Shown here piece after piece: positions 25,959 to 34,738 of a stretch of DNA of 64,000 bases (position 1 is the stretch's first letter; every line of letters begins with the position of its first letter). The stretch is taken from NCBI RefSeq assembly GCF_012952065.1, contig NZ_JABCJJ010000001.1:1-64000 (forward strand), written 5' to 3'. The position numbers and the translations under genes are program-made. Source of the DNA: Cellulomonas fimi (GTDB taxonomy: Bacteria > Actinomycetota > Actinomycetes > Actinomycetales > Cellulomonadaceae). A model generated the notes under the pieces. That model saw only the letters and a program-made list of their open reading frames with translations, was not told where the DNA came from and ran no database searches.

Positions 25959-27050
25959 TCAGGTCAGCAGCCGGATCCCGGCGAGACTCACCGTCACGGC
26001 GATCGTGGTCGACGCCGCACCGAGGGCGAGCGCGCGTCCACCGGTCCGCGCGAGGGTCGCGACGTGGACGCCGGTGCCGAGCCCGAACATCGCGCCCGCG
26101 AGCAGCAGCGTCGTGGCGATCGCCGCGGCGTCGAGCACCGCGGCCGGCAGCAGACCCACGCTGCGCACGACGACCATCGCGAGGAAGCCGACGACGAAGA
26201 GCGGGACGACCGGCGGTCGCGACGTCCGTGAGCCATCCCCCGTCCCGCCCGCGACGTCACCGACGACGGCGCGGCGCCGCTCGAGCGCCCCGACCGCGGC
26301 GACGAGCGGCGCGAGCAGCACGACCCGGCCGAGCTTCACGACGACAGCGACGGTGAGCGCTGCCGTCGACACGGCCGACGCCGCCGCGACGACCTGCGCG
26401 ACCTCGTGGACCGACGCGCCGATCCACACCCCCATCTGGTGGTCGTCCAGGCCGGCGGCGCCCTGCGCGAGCGGGAGCGCGAACAGCGTCACCGCGCCGA
26501 ACAGGGTCACCATGGCGATCGCCGTCGCGACGTCGTCCTCGGTGGTCTCCTCGGCGGTCGTCCCGCCACCCGTCGCTTTGCCGTTCGCCCCGTCCGGCCG
26601 GATCACGGCGCTCATCGCCGCGACCGCCGACGCGCCGCAGATCGCGAACCCGGTGGCCACGAGCAGCGACAGGGCGCGGCTCGCCCCGATCTGCGCACCG
26701 ACCCACCGCGTGCCGAGGAACGTCACGACGACGGTCACCAGGATCGTCACGAGCTCACCGGGGCGGAGCGCGAGCACCTCGGGCACCGAGAGCTGCAGCC
26801 CGAGGAGCACGACGCCGGCGCGCAGCAGGCGCTTCGTCGCCCAGCGGGTCCCGACCGCGACCCGCGGGGGAAGCGCGCCGACGTTCCGCACGACGACACC
26901 GAGCACGATCGCCAGGATGAGCGACGAGACGACCGGCACGGCGACCGAGACCCGCAAGCTCATCGCGGTGGCGGCCGCGACCAGGAAGAGGCCCGGCACC
27001 CGCGCACGCCAGGTCGCCGCGGAGGTGGGGGTCACGCCGATACTCTGCAC
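25959..27050 (-). CDS. YeiH-family putative sulfate exporter
   Basis: 363 residues, about ten TM helices. Family motifs LGVVVRNVGALP, RAGVVLLGLQLS, FAICGASAVAAMSAVIRP and GVWIGASVHEVAQVVAA. A hydrophilic loop (GANGKATGGGTTAEETTEDD) sits where the family normally has a short loop. Function is known only as putative sulfate/sulfonate export. No LysR regulator lies beside it, unlike many relatives. Confidence 0.9.
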   Translation of the reverse strand: MQSIGVTPTSAATWRARVPGLFLVAAATAMSLRVSVAVPVVSSLILAIVLGVVVRNVGALPPRVAVGTRWATKRLLRAGVVLLGLQLSVPEVLALRPGELVTILVTVVVTFLGTRWVGAQIGASRALSLLVATGFAICGASAVAAMSAVIRPDGANGKATGGGTTAEETTEDDVATAIAMVTLFGAVTLFALPLAQGAAGLDDHQMGVWIGASVHEVAQVVAAASAVSTAALTVAVVVKLGRVVLLAPLVAAVGALERRRAVVGDVAGGTGDGSRTSRPPVVPLFVVGFLAMVVVRSVGLLPAAVLDAAAIATTLLLAGAMFGLGTGVHVATLARTGGRALALGAASTTIAVTVSLAGIRLLT

Positions 27051-27084
27051 CGACTTCCACCCCCAGGAGCAACGATGCGCCTGA

Positions 27085-27282
27085 TGCGAGCTGCCGGTCT
27101 ACGCCGCGGGACCGGCGCTCGTGCAGCGCGGCGGGAGCAGGGACGACCGGAGCTACGACGTCACCTACTGGTTGACGCCCGCGCCGTCTGCAGGCGATGT
27201 GACGGTGGTCTGCGCGTGGCCTGCCGTCGGCATCCCGCTCAGGTCGAGCGTCGGCGTCTCGACAGGCTCGTCCGGCGGGTGA
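27085..27282 (+). pseudogene. Start-less coding remnant
   Basis: After a TGA at 27082 the frame is open for 65 codons to a TGA at 27280. It shows strong GC in third positions and protein-like sequence (ELPVYAAGPALVQRGG, YDVTYWLTPAPSAGD, VTVVCAWPAVGIPL). The only in-frame start is an internal GTG that would give a very short peptide. It overlaps the 3' end of the convergent DMT gene. Probably the end of a lost gene; no family recognised. Confidence 0.35.
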
Positions 27283-27985
27283 TCGCGACGCGGACCAGGC
27301 ACAGCCCCCCGCCCGCGAGCGCCAGGAGCGGCGGCACCTCGTCCAGCAGCGCCCACCCGAGCAGGACGGCGATCGGCGGCACGAGGTACGTCGTCGCACC
27401 CAGGCGGCCGGCGCTCGTGCGGGCGAGCGCGTAGCCCCACAGCGTGAAGGCGATCGCGGTCGGGCCGAGCCCGAGGTAGACGAGGCTCGCCACGGCTGCC
27501 GTGTCGGCGACGGCCACCTCGCGTACGAGCTGCGGCGCGAACGGCAGGCACACGACGAGGCCGACCGTGCACGCGATCCACGTGACCTGAAGCGCCGACA
27601 TCCGCGTGAGCAGCGGCTTCTGCAGCAGCACCGCGATCACGTACGCGACCGCGGAGACGAGGCACAGCACCACGCCCCACACGTCGGCCTCCGTCCCGGT
27701 CGAGGTCGCGACGCCGATGACGACGACGCCGGCGAACCCGAGCGCGCTGCCGACCATGAGCGGGCGCGGGAAGCCCTCGCCGAGCCGGAGCCCCGCGGCG
27801 ATCGCGAGCAGCACGGGCGAGACGTTGACGAGCATCGCCGCCGTCCCGGCGTCGACCCGGAGCTCCGCAGCGTTCAGCGCGACGTTGTAGACCGCGAACC
27901 ACAGCACGCCGACGCCGATCAGTCGCGGCCACTCGGCGCGCGTCGGCCGGACCGTCGGCCGGCTCAGCAGGACGGCGCCGAGCAC
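27239..27985 (-). CDS. EamA/DMT-family transporter lacking its first helix
   Basis: 248 residues, about nine TM helices with two EamA repeats (MLVNVSPVLLAIAAG near 80, YLGLGPTAIAFTLWGYAL near 200). Homology-like sequence (VSPGALTLGRLLVGSAV) continues upstream of the annotated GTG, but no start codon exists there and an in-frame TGA lies near 28071. The first membrane helix expected before that segment is absent, and only ~70 bp separate it from the divergent GNAT gene. Likely 5'-truncated; it may be non-functional. Confidence 0.6.
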   Translation of the reverse strand: MLGAVLLSRPTVRPTRAEWPRLIGVGVLWFAVYNVALNAAELRVDAGTAAMLVNVSPVLLAIAAGLRLGEGFPRPLMVGSALGFAGVVVIGVATSTGTEADVWGVVLCLVSAVAYVIAVLLQKPLLTRMSALQVTWIACTVGLVVCLPFAPQLVREVAVADTAAVASLVYLGLGPTAIAFTLWGYALARTSAGRLGATTYLVPPIAVLLGWALLDEVPPLLALAGGGLCLVRVAITRRTSLSRRRRST

Positions 27986-28144
27986 CGCGCTGCCGACGAG
28001 GAGCCGCCCGAGGGTCAGGGCGCCGGGCGAGACCTGCGGGCCGAGGTCGCGGCTCTCCTCGAGGAGGCGTCAGGGATCACGGTCCGACGTTAGGTCCCGC
28101 CGCCGACACGAGCCGCCGACGAGGCGCCGTCGCAGAATGGGCGC

Positions 28145-28750
28145 ATGCCGACCTCGCTCACCGTCCGGCCCGCCACGCCCGACCAGGCCGAGGCGGTCGC
28201 GGCCCTGGCCAACTCGGCGTACCGCGGCGAGGAGAGCCGCCACGGGTGGACCACCGAGGAGAGCCTCGTCGGCGGTCAGCGCGCCGACGCGGCGATGGTG
28301 CGCGGCCTGATGGAGCAGCCGGACAGCGTGGTCCTGATCGGCCTGGACACCCACGGCCTCGAAACGCACGGGCTGGGCCAGCACGCTCCGGACACGCACG
28401 GGCCCGACGCCGCCGCGCGGCTCCTCGCGTGCTGCCACCTCGAGCGTCGCGGCGGCTCGGGCTACCTCGGCATGTTCGCGGTCCGCCCGCGGCTCCAGGG
28501 ACAAGGCACGGGCCGCGCGATGCTCGACGCCGCCGAGACGTATGCGCGCGACACCTGGGACGCGCGGTCGATCGAGCTCACGGTCCTCGACCAGCGCCCG
28601 GAGCTCATCGCCTGGTACGAGCGCTGCGGGTTCCGCCTCACGGGCGAGCGGCACGAGTTCCCCGACGACGACGAGCGGTTCGGCGTGCCGCAGCGGCCCG
28701 ACCTCGAGCTGCTCGCGATGGCGCGGCCCGTGGGGCGCCGTCGGACCTGA
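28145..28750 (+). CDS. GNAT N-acetyltransferase
   Basis: 201 residues. GNAT core with acetyl-CoA loop in GYLGMFAVRPRLQGQGTGRAML and a C-terminal IELTVLDQRPELIAWYERCGFR. An insertion of DTHGLETHGLG-type repeats (about 66-90) precedes the central strand. Substrate unknown. Divergent from the truncated DMT gene. Confidence 0.87.
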   Translation: MPTSLTVRPATPDQAEAVAALANSAYRGEESRHGWTTEESLVGGQRADAAMVRGLMEQPDSVVLIGLDTHGLETHGLGQHAPDTHGPDAAARLLACCHLERRGGSGYLGMFAVRPRLQGQGTGRAMLDAAETYARDTWDARSIELTVLDQRPELIAWYERCGFRLTGERHEFPDDDERFGVPQRPDLELLAMARPVGRRRT

Positions 28751-28816
28751 TCGCTCGAGCCAACACGCCGTGTGCGCCGCTGACTCGGCACCGTTGACCC
28801 GGAAGTGGTAAGCCTC

Positions 28817-28888
28817 TGGGTGGTTCGAATGCATCGGGTGGTTCGAGTGCCTCGGGTGGTTCGAACGAGTCGGGTGGTTCAACCGCGT
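28817..28888 (+). repeat. Four 18-bp direct repeats upstream of cstA
   Basis: Units at 28817, 28835, 28853 and 28871 share GGGTGGTTCGA at their start and vary at the end. The array ends 43 bp before cstA. The period is a multiple of 3, and in one plus frame it reads GGSxxS repeats up to a stop that overlaps the cstA start, but that frame has no standard start codon. It may be a regulator-binding array or a coding remnant. Confidence 0.7.
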
Positions 28889-28931
28889 CGGGGGGCGCTG
28901 TGCTCTCTGTCGCCGTTCTCGAGGAGGAGAC

Positions 28932-31187
28932 GTGAGCGCACGAACCGGCCTGGAGCAGGACCCGCAGCTCCCACCGGTGGCCCTCGACCCGGAGGTCGTC
29001 GAGGCGCACCACCGCCGCTGGACCCCCGCGAGGATCGCGGTCTGGGCGGCCATCTCGCTGCTGGGCGCGGTCTCCTGGGCGATCATCGCCATCGTCCGCG
29101 GGGAGACCATCAACGCGATCTGGTTCGTGTTCGCCGCCGTCTGCACCTACCTCATCGGCTACCGCTTCTACGCGCGCTACATCGAGAAGAACCTGCTGCG
29201 CCCGGACGACCGGCGCGCGACCCCGGCCGAGTACAAGGCCGACGGCAAGGACTACGTCGCCACCGACCGGCGGGTGCTGTACGGGCACCACTTCGCCGCG
29301 ATCGCGGGCGCCGGCCCCCTCGTCGGGCCGGTGCTCGCGGCGCAGATGGGCTACCTGCCCGGGACGATCTGGATCATCGTCGGCGTCGTGCTCGCGGGCG
29401 CGGTGCAGGACTACCTGGTCCTGTTCTTCTCGATGCGCCGCGGCGGGCGCTCGCTCGGTCAGATGGCGCGCGACGAGCTCGGCGTCGTCGGCGGGACGGC
29501 GGCGCTGCTCGCGACCCTCGTGATCATGGTGATCATCGTGGCGATCCTCGCGCTCGTCGTGGTCAACGCCCTCGCCGAGAGCCCGTGGGGCGTGTTCTCC
29601 GTCGGCATGACGATCCCGATCGCGCTCTTCATGGGTGCCTACCTGCGGTTCTGGCGGCCCGGCAAGGTCACCGAGATCTCGGTCATCGGCTTCGTGCTGC
29701 TCATCGCGGTCATCGCGGGCGGCGGCGCGATCGCCGGGACCTCGTGGGGCGCCGACCTGTTCCTGCTCGACAAGACGACCATCGCCTGGATGATCGTCGT
29801 CTACGGCTTCGTCGCCGCCGTCCTGCCGGTGTGGATGCTCCTCGCGCCGCGCGACTACCTCTCCACGTTCATGAAGATCGGCACGATCGTCATGCTGGCC
29901 CTCGCGATCGTGATCGTCCGCCCGGTGCTCGAGAGCCCTGCGGTGAGCGAGTTCGCGTCGACGGGCACGGGCCCGGTCGTGAGCGGGTCGCTGTTCCCGT
30001 TCCTCTTCGTGACCATCGCGTGCGGCGCCCTCTCGGGCTTCCACGCCCTGATCTCCTCGGGCACGACGCCGAAGCTCGTCGAGAAGGAGCGCCAGACCCG
30101 GATGATCGGGTACGGCGGCATGCTCATGGAGTCGTTCGTCGCGATCATGGCGCTCGTCGCCGCGCTGTCGATCGACCGCGGGATCTACTTCGCGATGAAC
30201 TCGTCGGGCGCCGCGACCGGCGGGACGGTCGAGGGGGCGGTCGCTTTCGTCAACGGGCTCGGGCTCGCGGGGGTCGACCTCACGCCCGACATGCTCACGC
30301 AGACCGCGGCCGACGTCGGCGAGGAGTCGATCGTCTCGCGCACCGGCGGCGCGCCGACCCTCGCGGTCGGGCTCGCGAACATCATGGCCCGGCTGGTCGG
30401 CGGCAGCGGGATGATGGCATTCTGGTACCACTTCGCGATCATGTTCGAGGCCTTGTTCATCCTCACCGCCGTCGACGCCGGCACCCGGGTCGCGCGGTTC
30501 ATGCTGCAGGACAGCCTGGGGAACCTCTTCCCGCGGTTCAAGGACACGTCGTGGCGGCCGGGCGCCTGGGCCGCGACGGCGATCATGGTCGGGGCGTGGG
30601 GGGCGGTGCTCCTGATGGGCGTGACCGACCCGCTCGGCGGGATCAACACGCTCTTCCCGCTGTTCGGCATCGCGAACCAGCTGCTCGCGGCGATCGCGCT
30701 CGCGGTCTGCATGGCGATCGTGGCCAAGCTCGGCCTGTTCAGGTACCTCTGGGTGGTGGTCCTGCCGCTCGGGTTCGCCGCGGCCGTGACGATCACCGCG
30801 TCGATGTACAAGATCTTCTCGCCGGTCCCGGCGGTCGGGTACTTCGCCCAGCACAACGCGTTCAGGGACGCGCTCGCGGCGGGGGAGACGAGCTTCGGCA
30901 CGGCGACCTCGGTCGAGGCCATGGAGGCGGTCGTCCGCAACACGATGATCCAGGGCGTGCTGTCGATCGTGTTCGTCAGCCTTGCGATCGTCGTGATCCT
31001 CACCGCGATCGCGGCGACCTGGAAGTCCTACCGCAGGAAGGCCAGCGCGAGCAGCGAGGACCCGGCGGTCCTGTCGCGCATGTTCGCACCGGCCGGCTTC
31101 CTCGCGACCCCGGAGGAGAAGGAGCTCGAGAAGCAGTGGGCGGCGCTGCCCGCGTCGCGCCGGCCCGCGCGGACGGGGCACCACTGA
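28932..31187 (+). CDS. cstA: Carbon starvation protein CstA (pyruvate/peptide transporter)
   Basis: 751 residues with about 16-18 TM helices. GTG start after GAGGAGGAGA. Family motifs include HHFAAIAGAGPLVGPVLAAQ, SGFHALISSGTTPK and FEALFILTAVDAGTRVARF. Relatives import pyruvate or peptides under carbon limitation. Its stop overlaps the ybdD-like ATG (TGATG), a standard pair. The repeats just upstream may be part of its control. Confidence 0.95.
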   Translation: MSARTGLEQDPQLPPVALDPEVVEAHHRRWTPARIAVWAAISLLGAVSWAIIAIVRGETINAIWFVFAAVCTYLIGYRFYARYIEKNLLRPDDRRATPAEYKADGKDYVATDRRVLYGHHFAAIAGAGPLVGPVLAAQMGYLPGTIWIIVGVVLAGAVQDYLVLFFSMRRGGRSLGQMARDELGVVGGTAALLATLVIMVIIVAILALVVVNALAESPWGVFSVGMTIPIALFMGAYLRFWRPGKVTEISVIGFVLLIAVIAGGGAIAGTSWGADLFLLDKTTIAWMIVVYGFVAAVLPVWMLLAPRDYLSTFMKIGTIVMLALAIVIVRPVLESPAVSEFASTGTGPVVSGSLFPFLFVTIACGALSGFHALISSGTTPKLVEKERQTRMIGYGGMLMESFVAIMALVAALSIDRGIYFAMNSSGAATGGTVEGAVAFVNGLGLAGVDLTPDMLTQTAADVGEESIVSRTGGAPTLAVGLANIMARLVGGSGMMAFWYHFAIMFEALFILTAVDAGTRVARFMLQDSLGNLFPRFKDTSWRPGAWAATAIMVGAWGAVLLMGVTDPLGGINTLFPLFGIANQLLAAIALAVCMAIVAKLGLFRYLWVVVLPLGFAAAVTITASMYKIFSPVPAVGYFAQHNAFRDALAAGETSFGTATSVEAMEAVVRNTMIQGVLSIVFVSLAIVVILTAIAATWKSYRRKASASSEDPAVLSRMFAPAGFLATPEEKELEKQWAALPASRRPARTGHH

Positions 31188-31447
31188 TGGCCGGGACACC
31201 GGAGGCCGAGACACCGTCGAGGGCCGCGACACCGCTCGCGAGCACGTTCGACGCGGTCCGTCGGGGCGCCAAGGGCGTCGCGTGGTTCTGCCGGGGCGTG
31301 CTCGGGGCCGACGCCTACGAGAAGTACAGGGCGCACGTCGAGGCCGAGCACCCGCGCGACGCCGCCGAGTGGCTCATGACCGAGAAGGAGTTCTGGCGCG
31401 ACCGCACCGACCGGCAGGACAGGAACCCGCAGGGACGTTGCTGCTAG
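31187..31447 (+). CDS. YbdD/YjiX-family small protein
   Basis: 86 residues, DUF466. Core AWFCRGVLGADAYEKYRAHVEAEHP and EKEFWRDRTDRQDRNPQGRCC, the family signature. Translationally coupled to cstA by the TGATG overlap. Homologues accompany CstA/BtsT transporters and are thought to be needed for transport. N-terminal ~20 residues are Thr/Ala/Pro-rich and not conserved. Confidence 0.88.
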   Translation: MAGTPEAETPSRAATPLASTFDAVRRGAKGVAWFCRGVLGADAYEKYRAHVEAEHPRDAAEWLMTEKEFWRDRTDRQDRNPQGRCC

Positions 31448-31496
31448 CCGAACGCGACGAGTCTGTCGTCGTCCAGACCGATGCCCGCCTCAGGGG

Positions 31497-31961
31497 TCAG
31501 CGGGTGGTGCTCGCGGCGCGGATGAGGTCGCGCGTGATCTCCATCTGACCGTGGTGCTGGGCCAGCTCCTCGAGGACGTGCAGCAGGGCGGCGCCCTGGG
31601 TCGAGATCTCGTCGTGCACGGGGTGCGGGGTGTCCGCGCGGAGGGGTGCGCCGTCGTCGGCTGCGAGCGCGTCGTCGTGCAGCCGGCGCCTCGCAGCCTC
31701 GACCCGTGCGAGCAGGGGCGCGACCGGCCCGCGCGCCCGGAACTCGGCGTCGCGGTCGCGGTCGAGCGGTCGGCCCCCGACCCGGTGGCCCGCCCACGCG
31801 TCGATCACGCCGAGGCAGTGCGTGAGGATCGCGAAGGGCGTGTTGGCGCCGGGAAGGTCCGGAGCGGTGTTGGCGAGCTCGTCACCGAGACCCTCGACGA
31901 TCGAGGCCATGCCGTCGAGGGCGCGGTCGCAGACGACGAGCAGCTCGCTGGGCGACGACAT
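31497..31961 (-). CDS. DinB-fold protein
   Basis: 154 residues, four-helix DinB/DUF664 type. Potential metal His at ILTHCLGVID (about 47) and in ELAQHHGQMEITRDLI near the C-terminus, the usual triad of the family. In mycothiol-producing actinobacteria such proteins are often thiol-dependent transferases; that role is inference. It converges on ybdD. Confidence 0.8.
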   Translation of the reverse strand: MSSPSELLVVCDRALDGMASIVEGLGDELANTAPDLPGANTPFAILTHCLGVIDAWAGHRVGGRPLDRDRDAEFRARGPVAPLLARVEAARRRLHDDALAADDGAPLRADTPHPVHDEISTQGAALLHVLEELAQHHGQMEITRDLIRAASTTR

Positions 31962-32112
31962 GGTTCTCCGCTCTTCGGGACCGGGGTCCGGGGTCGGACT
32001 GATGGGTCTGGCACACCGTCACGGAGACAGGTCCGGGCCTCGCGTGCAAGGAACAGCATCCCTGTCGGCACAGGAGGGGCGCGCGCCCACCCGCCCCCTC
32101 GACCGACCCACA

Positions 32113-32622
32113 TCACCGCTCGTCCGGAGCAGCCACGTCGAGGAGCTCGTTGGTGTCCATGTCAACGATGACGATTGCGCCCTGAGGCCAGTCGTCCTGC
32201 AGCAGGGGTCGGTAGCTGGTGTCCTGCCCACAGGCGACGCGGTCCCACGTTGAGATCACGTCACCCGTGTCTGTCGCGACGAGCGCGACACGGGGGTGCT
32301 CCGCCATCTTCGCCTCCGGCCACCGCGCCGGGTCTTCGATCACGGTCCCGTCTTCGTCGGCGGGCGTCGCGTTCCACCAACCCTCGACGTCGCCTGGCAC
32401 GGGTCCGGCGGGCGGGAACTCCGCGCACAGCGTCGCAGCGGCGTTGTTCGGGCCCTCGGGCTCGGCCACGGCCGTCGATGGCGGCATCGCTGGCTCTCCG
32501 CTCGGGCCCCCACACGCAGCCACGAGCACCGCGGCTGCGCTGACGGCAAGCATCGGCCCTGAAATGCGATGAGGGGCTGACAGGCTGATACCGCGCACGC
32601 ACGTAGGCACAACGACTCCCAT
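32113..32622 (-). CDS. Putative lipoprotein, unknown function
   Basis: 169 residues from the ATG at 32622. The signal region LAVSAAAVLVAACGG has a lipobox (VAAC), so it is probably a membrane-anchored lipoprotein. Mature part is acidic with WPEAKMAEHPRVALVATDTGDVISTWDRVAC and IVIVDMDTNELLDV. No family recognised. It lies in a stretch of lower GC and less regular codon use than its neighbours (31,960-33,100). Confidence 0.7.
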   Translation of the reverse strand: MGVVVPTCVRGISLSAPHRISGPMLAVSAAAVLVAACGGPSGEPAMPPSTAVAEPEGPNNAAATLCAEFPPAGPVPGDVEGWWNATPADEDGTVIEDPARWPEAKMAEHPRVALVATDTGDVISTWDRVACGQDTSYRPLLQDDWPQGAIVIVDMDTNELLDVAAPDER

Positions 32623-32659
32623 TCTTTGCGTGTTCCGAAGCGCCCCAGACCCGTCGTTC

Positions 32660-32890
32660 TCAGTAGAGCTGGACACGATGAATCCGGAGAACCTGATCGT
32701 AGCCGAGGTCGAAGGGGTACCAGGTGTAGTCGCTGGGGCCGCGCGTCGTCGACCAGTAGTATGTGGTCGAGATTGAGTAGACACGGCCTTGCTTCTCAGC
32801 AGCCTGTAAGCGGAGGTTTGTTGTGTCGCCGTAGTGCTCGAACTTGGTCGGGAGCGTGTACGTACCGGCGGCGCCCGCGAAGCACTGCAT
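32660..32890 (-). pseudogene. Tyr-rich coding remnant or small gene
   Basis: 76 codons rich in Tyr and Thr (TYTLPTKFEHYGDTTNLRL, STTYYWSTTRGPSDYTWY), beta-type. Protein-like sequence continues a few residues upstream of its ATG to a TAG, suggesting the 3' end of a truncated gene. Base composition is clearly lower in GC than the surroundings. No family recognised. The rest of 32,891-33,243 holds only the hairpin at 32973. Confidence 0.35.
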
Positions 32891-32972
32891 GGCTTGTGTG
32901 TCGGAAGTGATCTTCTAGTAGGAATAGTGTCTGCACCTCGGGATTCCCGTGGCGCCGCGTTGGCGTCTGATA

Positions 32973-32998
32973 TGGCATCACCCGGACGGGTGATGCCA
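32973..32998. other. Perfect 11-bp inverted repeat
   Basis: TGGCATCACCC (32973-32983), loop GGAC, and its exact complement GGGTGATGCCA (32988-32998). It stands in a gene-poor, lower-GC gap. It could be a bidirectional terminator for the minus-strand remnant or an operator; nothing decides between them. Confidence 0.7.
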
Positions 32999-33243
32999 AT
33001 GCCTCTCCGAGGGCGCGAGGCCTCCACCGCCCGGTTGCGTGCTCGTGTGCGGTTCAGCGCGGACTCGTCTCGCTGTCGCTCGGGCTGGTCGGGTCGAAGC
33101 CCCCTCGCAGCGCGGGGCGCACTCGCGGTCGGGATCAGCCGGTGGGAACACGACGCGCCGCCCACCTGCCCGGGGTGACAGCACTGCCGAGCGCGGACGT
33201 CCCGGACGCGGTGGACCGCCGGCTTCGGTGCCATCGTGGGGAG

Positions 33244-34131
33244 GTGGTCGGGCGCGCGACGGCACCGAGGAGAGGGCGCGGCGCCGTCGTGCCCGTGCTC
33301 GTCGTCATGCCCGTGCTCGTCGTCGTGCTGGCGCTCGTCGGGGTGGTGGTCGCCGTGGTGTGGCTGGGGCAGCGGGCGCTGATCTACGTGCCGGACCGGT
33401 CGCCGGCCGGGTCCGCCGAGCTGGTGCTGCCGGGTGCGCGGGACGTGACCCTCACGACGTCGGACGGCCTCACCCTCGGCGCGTGGCACCTACCGCCCAC
33501 GGGGCCGTGCGACGCGACCGTGCTGGTCGCGCCCGGGAACGGCGGGAACCGCGCGGGCCGGGCGGGGCTGGCCCGCGCGGTCCACGAGCGCGGGTTCGGG
33601 GTGCTGCTGCTCGACTACCGGGGCTACGGCGGCAACCCGGGTCGACCGTCGGAGGTCGGGCTCGCGCGCGACGTCCGGGCGGCGCGCACGTACCTGCTCG
33701 ACGCCGGGGTCGCGCCCGGGCAGCTCGTCTACCTCGGGGAGAGCCTCGGCGCGGGCGTCGTGGTCGAGCTCGCCGTCGAGCACCCGCCCGCAGCGATGGT
33801 GCTGCGCTCGCCGATGACGTCGCTGGCCGACGTCGGGCGCGCGGTCTACGGGGTGCCGGTCGGGTGGCTGCTGCAGGACCACTTCCGGGTCGTCGAGCAC
33901 GTCGCACGGGCAGGGCCACCGCTCACGGTCGTGTACGGCTCCGACGACGGGCTCGTCCCTCCTGAGCAGAGCCGCGAGGTCGCCCGGGTCGCGCGGGAGG
34001 CACGCACGGAGGTGGTCGAGGTCGAGGTGCCGGGTGCGGGTCACAACGACGCGGTGCTCGCGCAGGGGCCGGGGCTCGTGGCGGCGCTCGTGGAGGTGTC
34101 GCGCGCGGCCGGGATCACCGGCTGCGGGTGA
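33244..34131 (+). CDS. Membrane-anchored alpha/beta hydrolase (BEM46/ABHD13-like)
   Basis: About 295 residues from a GTG at 33244; an earlier GTG at 33142 cannot be excluded. One N-terminal TM helix (VPVLVVMPVLVVVLALVGVV), then an alpha/beta hydrolase: oxyanion region VAPGNGGNRAGR, nucleophile elbow GESLGAG, acid DDG (YGSDDGLVPPEQ) and catalytic His in PGAGHNDAV. Catalytic triad complete. Substrate unknown. Confidence 0.85.
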   Translation: MVGRATAPRRGRGAVVPVLVVMPVLVVVLALVGVVVAVVWLGQRALIYVPDRSPAGSAELVLPGARDVTLTTSDGLTLGAWHLPPTGPCDATVLVAPGNGGNRAGRAGLARAVHERGFGVLLLDYRGYGGNPGRPSEVGLARDVRAARTYLLDAGVAPGQLVYLGESLGAGVVVELAVEHPPAAMVLRSPMTSLADVGRAVYGVPVGWLLQDHFRVVEHVARAGPPLTVVYGSDDGLVPPEQSREVARVAREARTEVVEVEVPGAGHNDAVLAQGPGLVAALVEVSRAAGITGCG

Positions 34132-34160
34132 CCTACGAGCGTGGGCGTCGATAGGGGACT

Positions 34161-34181
34161 AGACACATATGAGACGTGTCT
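34161..34181 (+). promoter_or_regulatory. Probable PadR operator
   Basis: AGACAC (34161-34166), 9-bp spacer, GTGTCT (34176-34181), just upstream of the padR-type gene whose ATG is at 34196. PadR proteins usually bind dyads at their own promoters, so autoregulation is likely. Confidence 0.5.
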
Positions 34182-34195
34182 TCTATGGTGCGCGT

Positions 34196-34738
34196 ATGTC
34201 GTTGCGTCATGCGATCCTCGGTTTCCTCGGCGTCGCGGCCATGAGCGGGTACGACCTGCGCAAGACCATGGACGCCTCGGTGGCCCACTTCTGGCCTGCG
34301 GACCAGACGCAGATCTACCGGACGCTGTCCTCGCTCGTGGACGACGGCCTGGTGGACGTGCGCGTCGTCGAGCAGGACGGCAAGCCGAACCGGCGCGAGC
34401 ACCACATCCGCCCCGAGGGGCTCGCCGAGCTCGACCGCTGGCTGGCCTCACCGATGGGCTACCAGCCGTCGCGCGAGCCGTTCCTGCTGCGCGTGTTCTT
34501 CGGGGGCCGGCTCGGGGCGGAGCACGTCGCCCGACTGCTCGACGAACGCGGCGCGGAGGCCGCGGAGCTGGTCGCCATCCTGCGGGAGGTCGAGCGGCAG
34601 TCGACCGCGGGCCTCGACCGCGAGCTCACCCTCGAGGAGCGGCTCCGGCTCGCGACCCTCGCCAACGGCATCCGCCACGCCGAGGCGGAGCTCGACTGGG
34701 TCGACGAGACCCGGCGCACCCTGACGGAGGACTCATGA
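34196..34738 (+). CDS. PadR-family transcriptional regulator
   Basis: 180 residues from the ATG giving MSLRHAILGFL, the conserved PadR start; the frame opens at 34169. Winged helix (SGYDLRKTMDASVAHFWPADQTQIYRTLSSLVDDGLVD) and a C-terminal helical Vir_act_alpha_C-like dimerisation region. It overlaps the CPBP protease gene by 4 nt (ATGA), so it probably controls that gene and itself. Confidence 0.9.
   Translation: MSLRHAILGFLGVAAMSGYDLRKTMDASVAHFWPADQTQIYRTLSSLVDDGLVDVRVVEQDGKPNRREHHIRPEGLAELDRWLASPMGYQPSREPFLLRVFFGGRLGAEHVARLLDERGAEAAELVAILREVERQSTAGLDRELTLEERLRLATLANGIRHAEAELDWVDETRRTLTEDS

Noticed and set aside
28638-31232. 864-codon minus frame over cstA
   Set aside because: Antisense shadow; highly charged His/Arg/Asp composition with no family features.
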